DNA of 64,000 nucleotides from an uncultured Prevotella sp. (GCA_946183415.1 CAMHAM010000014.1:1-64000), one strand, 5' to 3'. Shown: positions 1 through 8,640, counted from the first letter of the stretch. The notes: a model not told the origin generated them from the letters alone. Numbers and translations: made by a program.

Positions 1-364
1 CTGAAGTGAGGCTTTCACACAGTCTGAATGCCTCTTCACCAATGGTCGTTACATTATCAGGGATAATCACGGATGTCAATGATATACATCCCTGAAATGC
101 ATTTGCATTGATGCTGGTCAATCCTGTGAAATACTGCAGTTCATCAAAACTGACGATGTTGGTTTTGCTTTTGAATACTGCACCCAGGGAGGTCACAGCA
201 GCAGCCTCGTCCTTACTAAGTTTTCCGTCATTGCTGGTGTCCCACTGCAAGACACACAAATTCTCAACAGCTTGATCGGCAAACGTAATAATCTCATCGC
301 AATGTGCTGTAACAGAACAGAATAGCATTGCAAAAATCAGTAGCAATTGTTTTCTCATTTTCAT
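1..364 (-). CDS. BspA-like LRR_5 surface protein, N-terminal part (runs off the window)
   Basis: Reads on the minus strand as about 121 residues, with the rest left of base 1. ATG at 364 (a second in-frame ATG at 358) opens a signal peptide, MKMRKQLLLIFAMLFCSV. It is followed by DTSNDGKLSKDEAA, which resembles a calcium-binding EF-hand/dockerin loop, then the first LRR_5 units (SINANAFQGC, IPDNVTTIGEEAFRLC). By family knowledge this is an exported leucine-rich-repeat adhesin or ligand-binding protein. Repeat number and any C-terminal tail cannot be seen. A well-formed promoter lies about 380 bp upstream, which leaves an unusually long leader. Confidence 0.85.
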   Translation of the reverse strand, partial: MKMRKQLLLIFAMLFCSVTAHCDEIITFADQAVENLCVLQWDTSNDGKLSKDEAAAVTSLGAVFKSKTNIVSFDELQYFTGLTSINANAFQGCISLTSVIIPDNVTTIGEEAFRLCESLTS

Positions 365-738
365 CTTACTCTAGTTTGGATTAATACTTATTGATAACTG
401 TAATATATACATACGGAAATGCGTGGACAATGTATTTGTACATTATCAATCTGAGGTCGTGGAAATTACCTTTGTGTCATAATGCTACAATTGTCCACGC
501 CCTTAGGTGTATAACGATCCTTAAATAAGGAATAATATGCCTAAGAAGCGTGAACGTCATTGCATACATATCCGACACTTGAAATTTTCCACGTTTCAGA
601 TTGGGATAAACATGCGTCAAACGCTCTCGTCGCAACTCACCATTGCTGGATTGCTGCTGTGTTGAGTCTCTTTATAACGCGCCATCACGCTTAACGGCAC
701 TTGAGACGTTAACTTGTTCACTTGCTATTGCAAGAACT
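365..738 (-). promoter_or_regulatory. Long structured 5' leader of the BspA-like gene
   Basis: About 374 nt lie between the predicted start site (~738) and the ATG at 364. In RNA sense, the segment at 490-507 can pair in two exclusive ways. It can pair with 540-552 upstream (CACGCTTCTTAGG against CCTAAGGGCGTG, one bulge), or with 421-431 downstream (11 perfect pairs, GCGTGGACAAT with ATTGTCCACGC). A small perfect hairpin, TCCTTATTTAAGGA, lies at 518-531. No U-tract follows the downstream stem, so it is not an obvious terminator. I found no coding sequence here. The switch idea is inference. Confidence 0.45.
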
Positions 739-744
739 CGCTTG

Positions 745-775
745 CAAATTTAAGCAAAATAATTGAATGCGCCAA
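745..775 (-). promoter_or_regulatory. Bacteroidota promoter (-33 TTG / -7 TAAATTTG)
   Basis: On the minus strand TTG (773-775) is followed by exactly 20 bp and TAAATTTG (745-752). This matches the Bacteroidota consensus and drives transcription towards the BspA-like gene. Confidence 0.7.
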
Positions 776-906
776 ATTTTGGGCAAAAAAAAATAAAGAT
801 GGAACTTAAATACGTAGATTGTAATCAACATCGCTCAGAGGAGTTACCTCAACACAGGCGTAGAAAGTTGCTGATTCAGTGAAAAAGGGTGGAGCCAAGT
901 ATCGTG

Positions 907-990
907 AAATAAGTGCCACTTGCTGAGGAATAAGGCTCTCTTATTTGAGATTAAGTGCCACTTATTTTAGACGAAAACGCGTTTTTCGTC
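907..990. repeat. Cluster of nested inverted repeats
   Basis: AAATAAGTGCCACTT (907-921) and AAGTGCCACTTATTT (953-967) form a near-perfect inverted pair, each containing the odd palindrome AAGTGCCACTT. A smaller inverted pair, AATAAG/CTTATT, lies between them (929-945). A separate near-palindrome GACGAAAA..TTTTTCGTC follows at 970-990, directly beside the first iteron. No gene is visible from 776 to 1298; this cluster, the iteron block and the VapE promoter account for it. Confidence 0.6.
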
Positions 991-994
991 CAAA

Positions 995-1103
995 CATATA
1001 CCTTTTGCCTCGTGAAACCCTTTGTACATCGAGGTTTCAGAAGAGGTACATGTTTTCAAACATGTACCTAACATGTACCTATCATATACCTCAGCATATA
1101 CCT
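995..1103 (-). repeat. Left iteron block of the VapE locus
   Basis: Read on the minus strand, AGGTATATG/AGGTACATG units occur at offsets 0, 12, 23, 34 and 100, with one inverted copy at about 51. The same units, spacing and intervening sequence recur in the opposite orientation at 2510-2618, without indels. The block lies upstream of the VapE promoter, so it is probably not in that mRNA and would act as DNA. Confidence 0.75.
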
Positions 1104-1191
1104 TTCTTATAATGTGGAAGCCGCTTTTTTCAGTTTTTGAAGCGTTTTTGCCACTTTTTGTCAAAAAAACATGCTTTTTCGCAGGATAAGT

Positions 1192-1222
1192 TTGGAAATT
1201 CAAAAAAAATGTTGTATCTTTG
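1192..1222 (+). promoter_or_regulatory. Promoter of the VapE gene
   Basis: TTG (1192-1194), a 20-bp spacer and TATCTTTG (1215-1222) match the Bacteroidota consensus exactly. Transcription should start near 1229, giving a ~70-nt leader. Confidence 0.75.
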
Positions 1223-1298
1223 TGCCCAATTTGCGAGACCGCTATGAAAAGCGTGCTTGTTACTACTACATTATTAACAATTTAAACATTTAACCATT

Positions 1299-2510
1299 AT
1301 GAAGCAAAATTTGCGTATCAATGGAGAAACTGTTGCGGTTTCTCAGGAAAGGGTTCTGGAAACTGAGCTTTTTCTTAACGAGCATTACCGTTTCCGCCGC
1401 AACGTACTAAACGGAAAGGCAGAGTTTATGACCTTGCCTGAAGGTGAGGATGCCCATTGGCGTCCACTCACCCAAGAGGCACTGAACAGCATCTTCCTCA
1501 AGGCTGAACGTGAGCAGATCATGGAGGAAGGCAGTCCTGTAAGCCAAATCAAGATGTATGTTCAGTCTGAGGAAGTGCCTTTGCACAATCCTGTCAAGGA
1601 GTTCCTGGACAGCCTGCCACAATGGGACGGGAAAAACCATGTGGCTGAGGTGTTCAGTCGTCTGCCAGGCATCAGCACTGAGCAGCACAGTTTCCTGGCT
1701 ATCTGGCTTCGTGCTGTTGTGGCTCATTGGCTACAGTGGGACACGCTTCATGGCAACGAGTGTGTGCCCACGCTGATTGGCTCGCAAGGTTGTGGCAAGA
1801 CCACTTTCGTGCGTCGCCTGCTGCCTTCTCAACTGCGTCAGTACTTCCTGGACCATCTGAACCTCTCGAACAAGTTCGATAAGGAGATGGCGCTGACGAA
1901 CAATCTGCTGGTGAACCTCGACGAACTCGAGGCCATTAGTCGCAGTCAGCAAGCAGCCCTGAAGCAGACACTTTCGAAGAGCAAAGTGAACGGGCGCCCC
2001 ATTTTCGGACGTACTCAGGAGGATCGTCCACGATTTGCGTCATTCGTGGCAACGACGAACAATCCGCATCCTCTGACTGATCCCACTGGCTCGCGTCGTT
2101 ACATCTGTCTGACGATCCCTGAAGGACAGCTGATTGACAATGAGGGCGAGATTGACTACGGGCAGTTGTATGCCCAGGTGCTCTATGAATTGCGTGAGCT
2201 GAAGGCGCCCTACTGGTTTAACAACCTCGAAGTGCAACGCATCCAGCAACTGAACCAGAACTATATGGAGGAGAAGGACATTGCTGAGATCCTGAATGCC
2301 TGTATCCGCAAGCCTGAGGAGGGTGAGGCTTCGCAGGCGATGGACTGCAAACAGCTGTTGGAACTCGTTCAGAAGGAGTATCCCCTGCTGCCGAATACGC
2401 GCAGTACGAAGATTCATATCGGACTGGCGATGAAGGAGTCGGGCTACGATATGACCAAGCGCGGCAATCGTCCTTATTACAAGGTTGTGCCAATCATCAA
2501 GGCCGCATGA
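1299..2510 (+). CDS. VapE-type (virulence-associated E family) P-loop helicase/primase-associated protein
   Basis: 403 residues. Walker A GSQGCGKTTF lies near residue 163, Walker B LLVNLDEL near 205 and a sensor-like ATTNN near 252, in the order seen in VapE/D5-type superfamily 3 helicases. The last ~70 residues resemble the small C-terminal domain of Bacteroidota VapE proteins. The N-terminal primase-like domain of longer homologues is absent, so this is the short form. By family it is an ATP-dependent DNA-remodelling protein found on mobile or satellite elements; the substrate is unknown. The TGA stop overlaps the first unit of the right iteron block. The DUF6078-like gene follows after 129 bp. 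It has its own good promoter and iteron blocks on both sides. Confidence 0.85.
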   Translation: MKQNLRINGETVAVSQERVLETELFLNEHYRFRRNVLNGKAEFMTLPEGEDAHWRPLTQEALNSIFLKAEREQIMEEGSPVSQIKMYVQSEEVPLHNPVKEFLDSLPQWDGKNHVAEVFSRLPGISTEQHSFLAIWLRAVVAHWLQWDTLHGNECVPTLIGSQGCGKTTFVRRLLPSQLRQYFLDHLNLSNKFDKEMALTNNLLVNLDELEAISRSQQAALKQTLSKSKVNGRPIFGRTQEDRPRFASFVATTNNPHPLTDPTGSRRYICLTIPEGQLIDNEGEIDYGQLYAQVLYELRELKAPYWFNNLEVQRIQQLNQNYMEEKDIAEILNACIRKPEEGEASQAMDCKQLLELVQKEYPLLPNTRSTKIHIGLAMKESGYDMTKRGNRPYYKVVPIIKAA

Positions 2511-2618
2511 GGTATATGTTGAGGTATATGTTAGGTACATGATAAGTACATGTTTCCGAACATATACCTCTTCTGAAACCTCAACGTACAACGGCCTTTA
2601 CGAAGATTAAGGTATATG
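2510..2618 (+). repeat. Right iteron block, inverted relative to the left block
   Basis: AGGTATATG-type units lie at offsets 0, 12, 23, 34 and 100, plus one inverted copy at ~51. This is the same geometry as 995-1103 in opposite orientation. The first unit overlaps the VapE stop codon. The last unit ends in an ATG (2616-2618) that could be read as a start for the next gene. Confidence 0.75.
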
Positions 2619-2639
2619 TTTCATCAAAATCAGAAAATC

Positions 2640-3080
2640 ATGGAAAAATTGAAGAAGATTACATTGAATGATGTTCCTGGCGGATACGCCATGTGTTCAC
2701 GCGGCGATTGCGCAGCGCGCAACCACTGTCTGCGCCATATTGCTTTTCGAGAAGTGGGGAAAGATCTTAAGATGCTGTATCAGGTCAATCCCCTGCGCGT
2801 TGTTCCTTCTGACAAATGCGAGTATTTCAGAACTGACGAGCCTGCCACTTATGCTCGAGGCTTTAAGAACATGCAGCAGTCGATGACACCTCCTCAGTAT
2901 CAAACATTCTCGTGTCGACTGATAGGGAAGTTTGGACGCACAGGTTATTTTGAGCGTCGTCGAGGAGAGCGGGTCTGTTCGCCATCGGAGATCGAAGCCA
3001 TCCGCAACGTGCTTCAGGAGATTGGCCTGCCCAATCTCGAGTTCGACGGCTATCAGAAGCAGTATAATTGGTGGGACTAA
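2640..3080 (+). CDS. Small Cys-rich DUF6078-like protein
   Basis: About 146 residues from the ATG at 2640. An in-frame ATG at 2616 lies inside the last iteron and would add MFHQNQKI; I prefer 2640 because MEKLKKITLNDVPGGYAMC looks like the natural start. Conserved-looking cysteines (CSRGDCAARNHCLRH near residue 20, and DKCEYF) could bind metal, which is inference. I recognise it as resembling DUF6078, a short Bacteroidota family of unknown function that accompanies VapE-type genes. No signal peptide or membrane helix is visible, so it is probably cytoplasmic. It likely shares the VapE transcript. Confidence 0.7.
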   Translation: MEKLKKITLNDVPGGYAMCSRGDCAARNHCLRHIAFREVGKDLKMLYQVNPLRVVPSDKCEYFRTDEPATYARGFKNMQQSMTPPQYQTFSCRLIGKFGRTGYFERRRGERVCSPSEIEAIRNVLQEIGLPNLEFDGYQKQYNWWD

Positions 3081-3116
3081 ACGCCTACGTTAGCCAGCTC
3101 TTAGTACATTACTACC

Positions 3117-3150
3117 GCACTCCAGTGCGCCCTAGGGCGCACTGGAGTGC
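3117..3150. repeat. Perfect 34-bp palindrome
   Basis: Both arms (GCACTCCAGTGCGCC and its complement) match perfectly around a central CTAG. It lies between the convergent ends of the DUF6078-like gene and a surface-protein gene, so it may end or stall transcription both ways. No U-tract is present, so it is not a classical intrinsic terminator. Confidence 0.7.
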
Positions 3151-3171
3151 ATCCGTTAGCGCACTAAGGTA

Positions 3172-3264
3172 CGCTCACTTAATCACGACCTTGAGCTATG
3201 CTCGAGCTCGTTCACGTTCGGAAATGCGAACGAGTTCTCATTTCGCTCACTTAATCACGACCTT
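3172..3264. repeat. Direct duplication of a surface-gene 3' end
   Basis: The 21-bp string spanning the last codons and stop of the next gene occurs at 3244-3264 and again, identical, at 3172-3192. The 51 bp between hold inverted repeats (CTCGTTC/GAACGAG). The outer copy looks like a leftover gene end from a recombination event. Confidence 0.6.
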
Positions 3265-4581
3265 TTTACCATTCCTGATGTAAAGCCCCTTACCTGGCTT
3301 AGCGACACGCTGACCTTGGAGGGTATACCATACTCCCTCGCCTTCGGAGAGGGCTGGGGAGAGGTTCCTGATACCTGTCGTGCCGTCATCATCGCCACCG
3401 ATGCTCTTGAAGTCGATCGGTAACTTGATCACCTCAGGCTCCTCGAACTTGTAATCATCCTCTGCACTACGGGTAGAGGAAACGGCTACCATCGAGGTCG
3501 GCAAGGCCAAGTAGCACTTGTTGTCGCCAATTTTAGCATAACCGCTCACACTCACGAACGAACCGTCTTTACCACTGAGGTAATAGTTCGTCTGACTGCC
3601 ATCTTCGGATGTCTCCAGAACCTGAATTTCATTACCACTCGTGTTGCCAATGAACATATTCTCATAACTGCTCTGAACGGTGGCAGAAGGTATCTCGTAG
3701 CTATTGGGATCGCCCTTCAGCAATACGCCCTCACCCTTCTGAACCTTCATCACACGTGTCAGCCAGATCGTCTTCGTGCTCTTATCATAGCCTGTAGCCG
3801 TGAATGCCTTCAAACCTGATACGTTCGTGAAGTCCAAATCGACAGGAGCAGCGAATGAAGCCTTGCCAATCGAACCAATCTTTACCGTCTGAGCGGCACC
3901 AGTTGCTGCGGCTTCGAACGTGCCTGGCAACTGCAGGTAGCACTTGTTGTTACCGATGTTCGCGCTCTTATTCACACTCTTGAAGGTTCCGTCACCACTG
4001 AGGTAATAGTTCACCATGTCGCCATCAGTCTCCTGTATCTGAATCTTCTCGCCACTCGTGTTACCCACGAACATATTCGTATAATATGAATTTTGGCTAT
4101 CCGTCACAGGAACATTATAGGTCTTGTCGGCACCGCCCTTGATCAAGACAGGCACACCAGCAGGCACATCCTTCACACGCGTCAGCCATATCGTGCCTTC
4201 ATCCTTATCAAATCCCGTGGCGATATAAGCCTTCACCTCATCAGAGAAGCTGAAGTCGAGCGACTGATCTCCACAATAAGAAGCCTTGCCACTCTTGCCG
4301 ATGGTTATAGCAGCCTCTGAATGATAGACTGTTTCTTCTGTTTCAAAGGTGAACTTATCGAGATTGACCAGTTCCCATGAGAGTTCAGCCTCATTGCTCT
4401 TGTAAGTTAGTATGCCATCGGCATAGCCGAACTCAGGCATCGTTTCGAATGGCACTTCGGTCTTTGAACCGTCTTTCAGCCAAACGATGATCTTAGATCC
4501 ATCGGCCCACACCGTTGAGGTCGTGAGCGTGGTGAGGAGCAGCAACATGGCCGCCCTCACCCAGTTGTTATTTCGTTTCAT
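3247..4581 (-). CDS. Modular surface protein: short head, two shared modules, C-terminal tail
   Basis: About 444 residues from the ATG at 4581 (MKRNNNWVRAAMLLLL signal peptide); an upstream in-frame ATG at 4602 lies 10 bp after the previous stop. After cleavage near VWA/DG a ~60-residue head ends in LVNLDKFTFE. Two tandem ~125-residue modules follow, each with SY/SF-C/A, LDF, KAY/KAF-ATG, IWLTRV, VLIKG/VLLKG, NYYLSG and NKCYL.LP. A linker NLSPALSEGEGVW leads to the tail YTLQGQRVAKPGKGLYIRNGKKVVIK. The tail resembles a shortened type IX secretion sorting domain (inference). The function of the modules is unknown to me. It is probably co-transcribed with the 1200-residue gene upstream. Confidence 0.8.
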   Translation of the reverse strand: MKRNNNWVRAAMLLLLTTLTTSTVWADGSKIIVWLKDGSKTEVPFETMPEFGYADGILTYKSNEAELSWELVNLDKFTFETEETVYHSEAAITIGKSGKASYCGDQSLDFSFSDEVKAYIATGFDKDEGTIWLTRVKDVPAGVPVLIKGGADKTYNVPVTDSQNSYYTNMFVGNTSGEKIQIQETDGDMVNYYLSGDGTFKSVNKSANIGNNKCYLQLPGTFEAAATGAAQTVKIGSIGKASFAAPVDLDFTNVSGLKAFTATGYDKSTKTIWLTRVMKVQKGEGVLLKGDPNSYEIPSATVQSSYENMFIGNTSGNEIQVLETSEDGSQTNYYLSGKDGSFVSVSGYAKIGDNKCYLALPTSMVAVSSTRSAEDDYKFEEPEVIKLPIDFKSIGGDDDGTTGIRNLSPALSEGEGVWYTLQGQRVAKPGKGLYIRNGKKVVIK

Positions 4582-4612
4582 ATTTTGCATCATTTTAATC
4601 ATGTTTTACTAT

Positions 4613-7600
4613 TTATTCATCTGTTACGGTAATCTTCATCGTAAATCCTACGTTATGATTACTCATCAAGCGCATACGTATATTATAGGTTCCAGGCTTG
4701 CAAGAATAAAAGGCACGCAGCCTTGGGAAGCCAGGTTCATATTTGAAATAACCATTAGGATCTGAAGCAGGATCTATCTCTATAGAGTAAGGATCCCAGG
4801 TTTCAACTGATTCTGGAGCCCAACTATCTACAGACATTTGACAATTATATCCTTTTACCACCTCTTGTTCTGCCGGGGTGATTGTAAACGAGGTATAAGG
4901 CCAGCCATCACCAGTCCTCATAGTGAAGTAAGAAGTTAGATCAGGATTGCTCTTGAGACCAAAACGGACATATACACTCTCGTTACTATTGGTTTTGAGC
5001 GAGGTAATGCTGTGAGTGGTTGGATCCCATGAGAAGTAGCCCTCATCTGTTTCATAATTCGAGTAATCTACATACGAAGCTAACAATTCTACATCGTTCC
5101 AATCCCAAGTTGCTCCATCAGTAACATCCTCCACATTCACTGTTACAGATTTACCTACTTCAACAAATCCGCTCTCTGGAACCAATTTGTAGTATCCAAT
5201 CTTGGGGAATATTTGATCAACAACAGCCTTGCCGTATATAGTATATTCATCACCCAATTCTTCTTGACCAGTCTCTTCATTATAAATATGAGAAGTGAAA
5301 GTATAAGAGAATACATAAGTGAGGGTACCCGTATAATTCTCATCTAATGCACGAGTGCGGGCACTACTTGAAGACTGCTGACTTACAAGGAACTGACTGC
5401 TTCCGTCTGTTTTGAGGTTTCCAGCATCCCCATATCCAGCCTTTGCGTTTAGTTCATTATTAGAAGTGTGTTCACCTTCTGGGTTGATAGTCGAGAAAGC
5501 CATCATATGAAAAGCAGGATTCTCCTTTAAGAATGAAGGCGTAATGGCCGTATTTGATCCTACAAGTGACACAGGTAATTCCATATAACCGCCTCCAGAA
5601 GTACTTCCCTGCGAATTAAGTTCCTCAATAGAAATCTTTACCACTTGACTTCCATCCTGAGGACTCTTCCCTGTGTACCAAGAAGACCATTCCTCTTGAA
5701 CGAAGGAACGTGTCTGCTCTTTACCATCCTTGTCGCGAATGATATAGACATTATCATCTAATTTCTTTGCCTTATTGAATGTATCATCGTCACCTCCGCC
5801 ACCTGCTCCTGCTGTGATGGTGGCAGCGGTGGTCTTGGACCATGAGCTTGGATCAGAGCCGCTGACACTTGCTGTGATTGAACCTTCTGAGAAGTTTTCA
5901 CCTGCGGTGAAGGTAACTGTTACTTTACCATTAGAATCAGTAACACCAGATGATGGCGATACAGTACCGTTGGTAGCTTCGAACGAAACGGTGCGTCCCT
6001 GTTCACCAGCCCACGTAGCGGTCCTAGATGAGTATTTCTCGAGCTGGAAGGTAACTTCGACGCTTGTCTCACCCTCAGGAATGGTGTACGAGCCACCTGT
6101 CAGACGATAGTCGATAGCCTCGATGGCATAATCATCAGCCTTCATGGCATCTTCCTCCTTCTCAGGCTCAGCACCAAGAACGACCTCAGCTTTCACGACA
6201 CCACTCTTTTCGCCAGACTTAGGCGTGTACATTACACTGACATTTCCCTGAGCATCAGTATAATCGTACTCAGAACTGATCTCACCGCCTTCGGCCTCAA
6301 ACTTCACAAGAACACCAGGCGCATTATAACTGGTGCCAGTGAGGTAGTTCTTGTTCGTCACGTGGTATTTCACTTCCTTCTGATTATTGACCAGCATCTG
6401 CTCTTCTTTCTCGTTCTGCAGCTCAATCTCATCAGGCAGACTTACCAAAGGAAGGTCGAACACATTAATAGGATCAATCTCACCCAGATCCTTCTTCCAG
6501 AAGAAGAGGTCGAGACAAAGACCAAGTCCAAGGTCTACACCTGTGCTGATACCTGCGTTCCAAGCCACCTTGCTGTTATCCACCAGACGACCATCAGCCT
6601 CAGCCTTCAGATAAGGCATTGGACTAATCGTAGGACAAAGCACCTTATAGATACCAATCTCAATCTTCGGATAAGCACTGGCAGAAGCCTCTGCGTGAGC
6701 ATTGATATCAAGGTCAGGTCCTACAAGTTCCAGACTCTTTTCGCATTCAGAGATCTTGGAGAGTCCCTTCTCTGCATCCCACTCGACACCGTAGCTGACA
6801 TTCGTAGAGGCAATGACACCAGTGGTAACGCTGGCCTCGCCAGAGGCTCCCAGACTGATGCTGGCCATCAGATCGGCACCAACAGTGATATATACAGGCA
6901 CTGTGCCCACCATAAAGGTGTATTTCAGGTTAGGAATAGCATTCTCCTTCAAGGTCCACTCCTTCTCATATTTTACTTCGCTGGCTACAGCATATTTCAG
7001 TATCATCTCCATGTTGAAGCCGCCTTCGAGCGTGATCTTCAGATTCTGAAGGTCGCCCATACGTACCTTCTCGAACGGGATATCGCCAAAATCGAAGGAG
7101 AACAAGCCTTTCAAACCGATGTTAAAATTAAGTTTATCCCAAGAGAGGCTCTGTACACCTGATGACCACAGCTCAAGTCCATCCTCGTTGTATTCCCAGC
7201 TGACGAACTCTTTCTCTATGTCCACTGCACGGGTTCCGGCTTTGTCAGCATTAAACAACTCTACGCTCTCGCCTTCTGTCATCATCTCTACCTTTGTGGG
7301 CAGGTAAACGGGAACCTCGTCATCAGAAATATCTCCACGTGTTCTCGCAGCACCAGCCTCAGTGGCCAACTTAAACTTAGTGCCCTTGAAAAGATTTCCC
7401 ATCAATCCCTGACGAGTGGTGATGTTGACGGTCTTGCTCCCCGCCTCTTTCCGAACATCGTCGATAAGACGAATGACATAGGAATCATCTTTAGGAAGGA
7501 GCACCACGTCGTAGTCGCCCATCACTGGCACATCGCCAGTGAAGGTAATCTGCGCCTTGCCACTCGCTTCGTCGTAACTATCAAGAGTCGTCTTTGTCCA

Positions 7601-8215
7601 GTCAATATCAATATAACGAGAGTCAAGTTTTGCAGCCTGCTTCACCCAGATCGTATCCTTAATCTGTTCGTCCTTACTTGCAAAGGCGATGAAACCTTTA
7701 CGTTTCGTGGTCATCGGGTTCTTCTCTGCCTTAAAAAGCAAGGAGTCAGTGCCATTTACCGGACTGACATAACTGATCCAATCGTGTTCGCCAAAATTGT
7801 AGGTATATTCTACGTTGGCACGAAACTGGAACTTGAAGTTTTCACCCTCACCATCCACATACACTGTGTCAGGATGTGCAAAGAGGTAGACGGGATCGCC
7901 AGAGAAACTCGCCACCTCAGCAAAGGCAAAGGTGGTCTCCTTAATAATGGGTTCCTCCTGTCCCTGTCCCGTCCCAGGATCTCCTGTTCCAGAATCCTCA
8001 GTGCCAGATGACTCCTCTTTCACTTCATGAACGGTAAAGCCTGGGGGATCTTCCTGGAAGGTCACTTTGTCGATCTTGCTGGCATCATAGGTGATCTTGT
8101 TTCCTTGTTTGTCGACAACGACAAACGTCTGTGCCTTGGCCACCATACCTGTCATCGCGAGGAGCAGCGTCAAAGCCATCCTCGCCCAAAGGGATTGTTT
8201 TTTCTTTGTTAGCAT
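4613..8215 (-). CDS. Giant secreted protein with BACON and Big_1 (invasin-like) Ig domains
   Basis: 1200 residues. Signal peptide (MALTLLLAMTGMVAKA), then the N-terminal mini-domain ending ASKIDKVTF and a Gly/Glu/Thr-rich linker (~50-85). A BACON-like domain spans ~108-193. The middle (~200-600) is rich in beta strands and unassigned. Two Ig-like Big_1 domains start near 635 (GVLVKFEAEGGEISS) and 743 (VSFEATNGTVSPSSG). The last ~350 residues look like further beta-sandwich domains. It lacks the common QGQRV tail, unlike its downstream partner 10 bp away. Likely a cell-surface or outer-membrane adhesin. No TAnnTTTG promoter is seen upstream, so it may be transcribed with the regulator and membrane-protein genes. 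Confidence 0.8.
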   Translation of the reverse strand: MLTKKKQSLWARMALTLLLAMTGMVAKAQTFVVVDKQGNKITYDASKIDKVTFQEDPPGFTVHEVKEESSGTEDSGTGDPGTGQGQEEPIIKETTFAFAEVASFSGDPVYLFAHPDTVYVDGEGENFKFQFRANVEYTYNFGEHDWISYVSPVNGTDSLLFKAEKNPMTTKRKGFIAFASKDEQIKDTIWVKQAAKLDSRYIDIDWTKTTLDSYDEASGKAQITFTGDVPVMGDYDVVLLPKDDSYVIRLIDDVRKEAGSKTVNITTRQGLMGNLFKGTKFKLATEAGAARTRGDISDDEVPVYLPTKVEMMTEGESVELFNADKAGTRAVDIEKEFVSWEYNEDGLELWSSGVQSLSWDKLNFNIGLKGLFSFDFGDIPFEKVRMGDLQNLKITLEGGFNMEMILKYAVASEVKYEKEWTLKENAIPNLKYTFMVGTVPVYITVGADLMASISLGASGEASVTTGVIASTNVSYGVEWDAEKGLSKISECEKSLELVGPDLDINAHAEASASAYPKIEIGIYKVLCPTISPMPYLKAEADGRLVDNSKVAWNAGISTGVDLGLGLCLDLFFWKKDLGEIDPINVFDLPLVSLPDEIELQNEKEEQMLVNNQKEVKYHVTNKNYLTGTSYNAPGVLVKFEAEGGEISSEYDYTDAQGNVSVMYTPKSGEKSGVVKAEVVLGAEPEKEEDAMKADDYAIEAIDYRLTGGSYTIPEGETSVEVTFQLEKYSSRTATWAGEQGRTVSFEATNGTVSPSSGVTDSNGKVTVTFTAGENFSEGSITASVSGSDPSSWSKTTAATITAGAGGGGDDDTFNKAKKLDDNVYIIRDKDGKEQTRSFVQEEWSSWYTGKSPQDGSQVVKISIEELNSQGSTSGGGYMELPVSLVGSNTAITPSFLKENPAFHMMAFSTINPEGEHTSNNELNAKAGYGDAGNLKTDGSSQFLVSQQSSSSARTRALDENYTGTLTYVFSYTFTSHIYNEETGQEELGDEYTIYGKAVVDQIFPKIGYYKLVPESGFVEVGKSVTVNVEDVTDGATWDWNDVELLASYVDYSNYETDEGYFSWDPTTHSITSLKTNSNESVYVRFGLKSNPDLTSYFTMRTGDGWPYTSFTITPAEQEVVKGYNCQMSVDSWAPESVETWDPYSIEIDPASDPNGYFKYEPGFPRLRAFYSCKPGTYNIRMRLMSNHNVGFTMKITVTDE

Positions 8216-8244
8216 GATGTTTCAGTTTTTAAGTTATACAATAA

Positions 8245-8259
8245 GTTAATTTTTTAAAC
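8245..8259. promoter_or_regulatory. Candidate operator GTTAATTTTTTAAAC (site 1)
   Basis: A 15-bp inverted repeat (GTT..AAC arms) upstream of the 1200-residue gene. It differs by one base from the sequence at 9282-9296 upstream of the membrane-protein/regulator pair. Paired sites around a winged-helix gene suggest its binding site; this is inference. Confidence 0.35.
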
Positions 8260-8307
8260 ATTCTAAAACTCAGTCCTTTATGGATAATTACAAATGAGTG
8301 TAAGTGC

Positions 8308-8640
8308 TTATCCTAAATTCTTATTGCTTTTCATATCGGGCACACGTTCGCGGAACAGACGACGCAAGCCCTGCTCATAGGCACTGAGGGCATCGTGTCC
8401 CCTTTGGGTAATGCGACAAACGGTGTGTGAAAGTCGACCTAAGCCAGTCTTGCTCACTTCGAGATAGCCAGCCTCCTGCAACGTCTTGATCTGAATGCTA
8501 AGGTTGCCTCGCGTGGAGTCAGTGATCTCACACAGATACACAAAGTCAGCACTTTCCAGACTGTCGAGCGTCACCATGATCTTCAGGCGCAACTCATTGT
8601 GGAGCAAGGGATTGATAACGGGGAACTTAAATGTACTCAT
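8308..8640 (-). CDS. Winged-helix transcriptional regulator (HTH_34/MarR-like)
   Basis: 110 residues, small and cytoplasmic. A helix-turn-helix (VYLCEITDSTRGNLSIQIKT, ~33-52) and wing (GYLEVSKTGLGRLSHTVCRIT, ~58-78) match the one-domain winged-helix regulators common in Bacteroidota. Its ATG overlaps the stop of the membrane-protein gene by 4 bp, so the two are translationally coupled. By family it is probably a homodimeric DNA-binding regulator responding to an unknown signal through its membrane partner. The repeats at 8245 and 9282 are candidate targets. Start fixed by the ATGA overlap. Confidence 0.8.
   Translation of the reverse strand: MSTFKFPVINPLLHNELRLKIMVTLDSLESADFVYLCEITDSTRGNLSIQIKTLQEAGYLEVSKTGLGRLSHTVCRITQRGHDALSAYEQGLRRLFRERVPDMKSNKNLG

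Noticed and set aside
967..1203. 78-residue minus-strand reading frame upstream of the VapE gene
   Set aside because: It runs through the left iteron block and the VapE promoter, has low-complexity composition (repeated iteron translations) and no promoter of its own.
6362..7162. 266-residue plus-strand frame inside the 1200-residue gene
   Set aside because: Antisense shadow; the minus strand has a clear signal peptide and Ig-like domains through the same bases.
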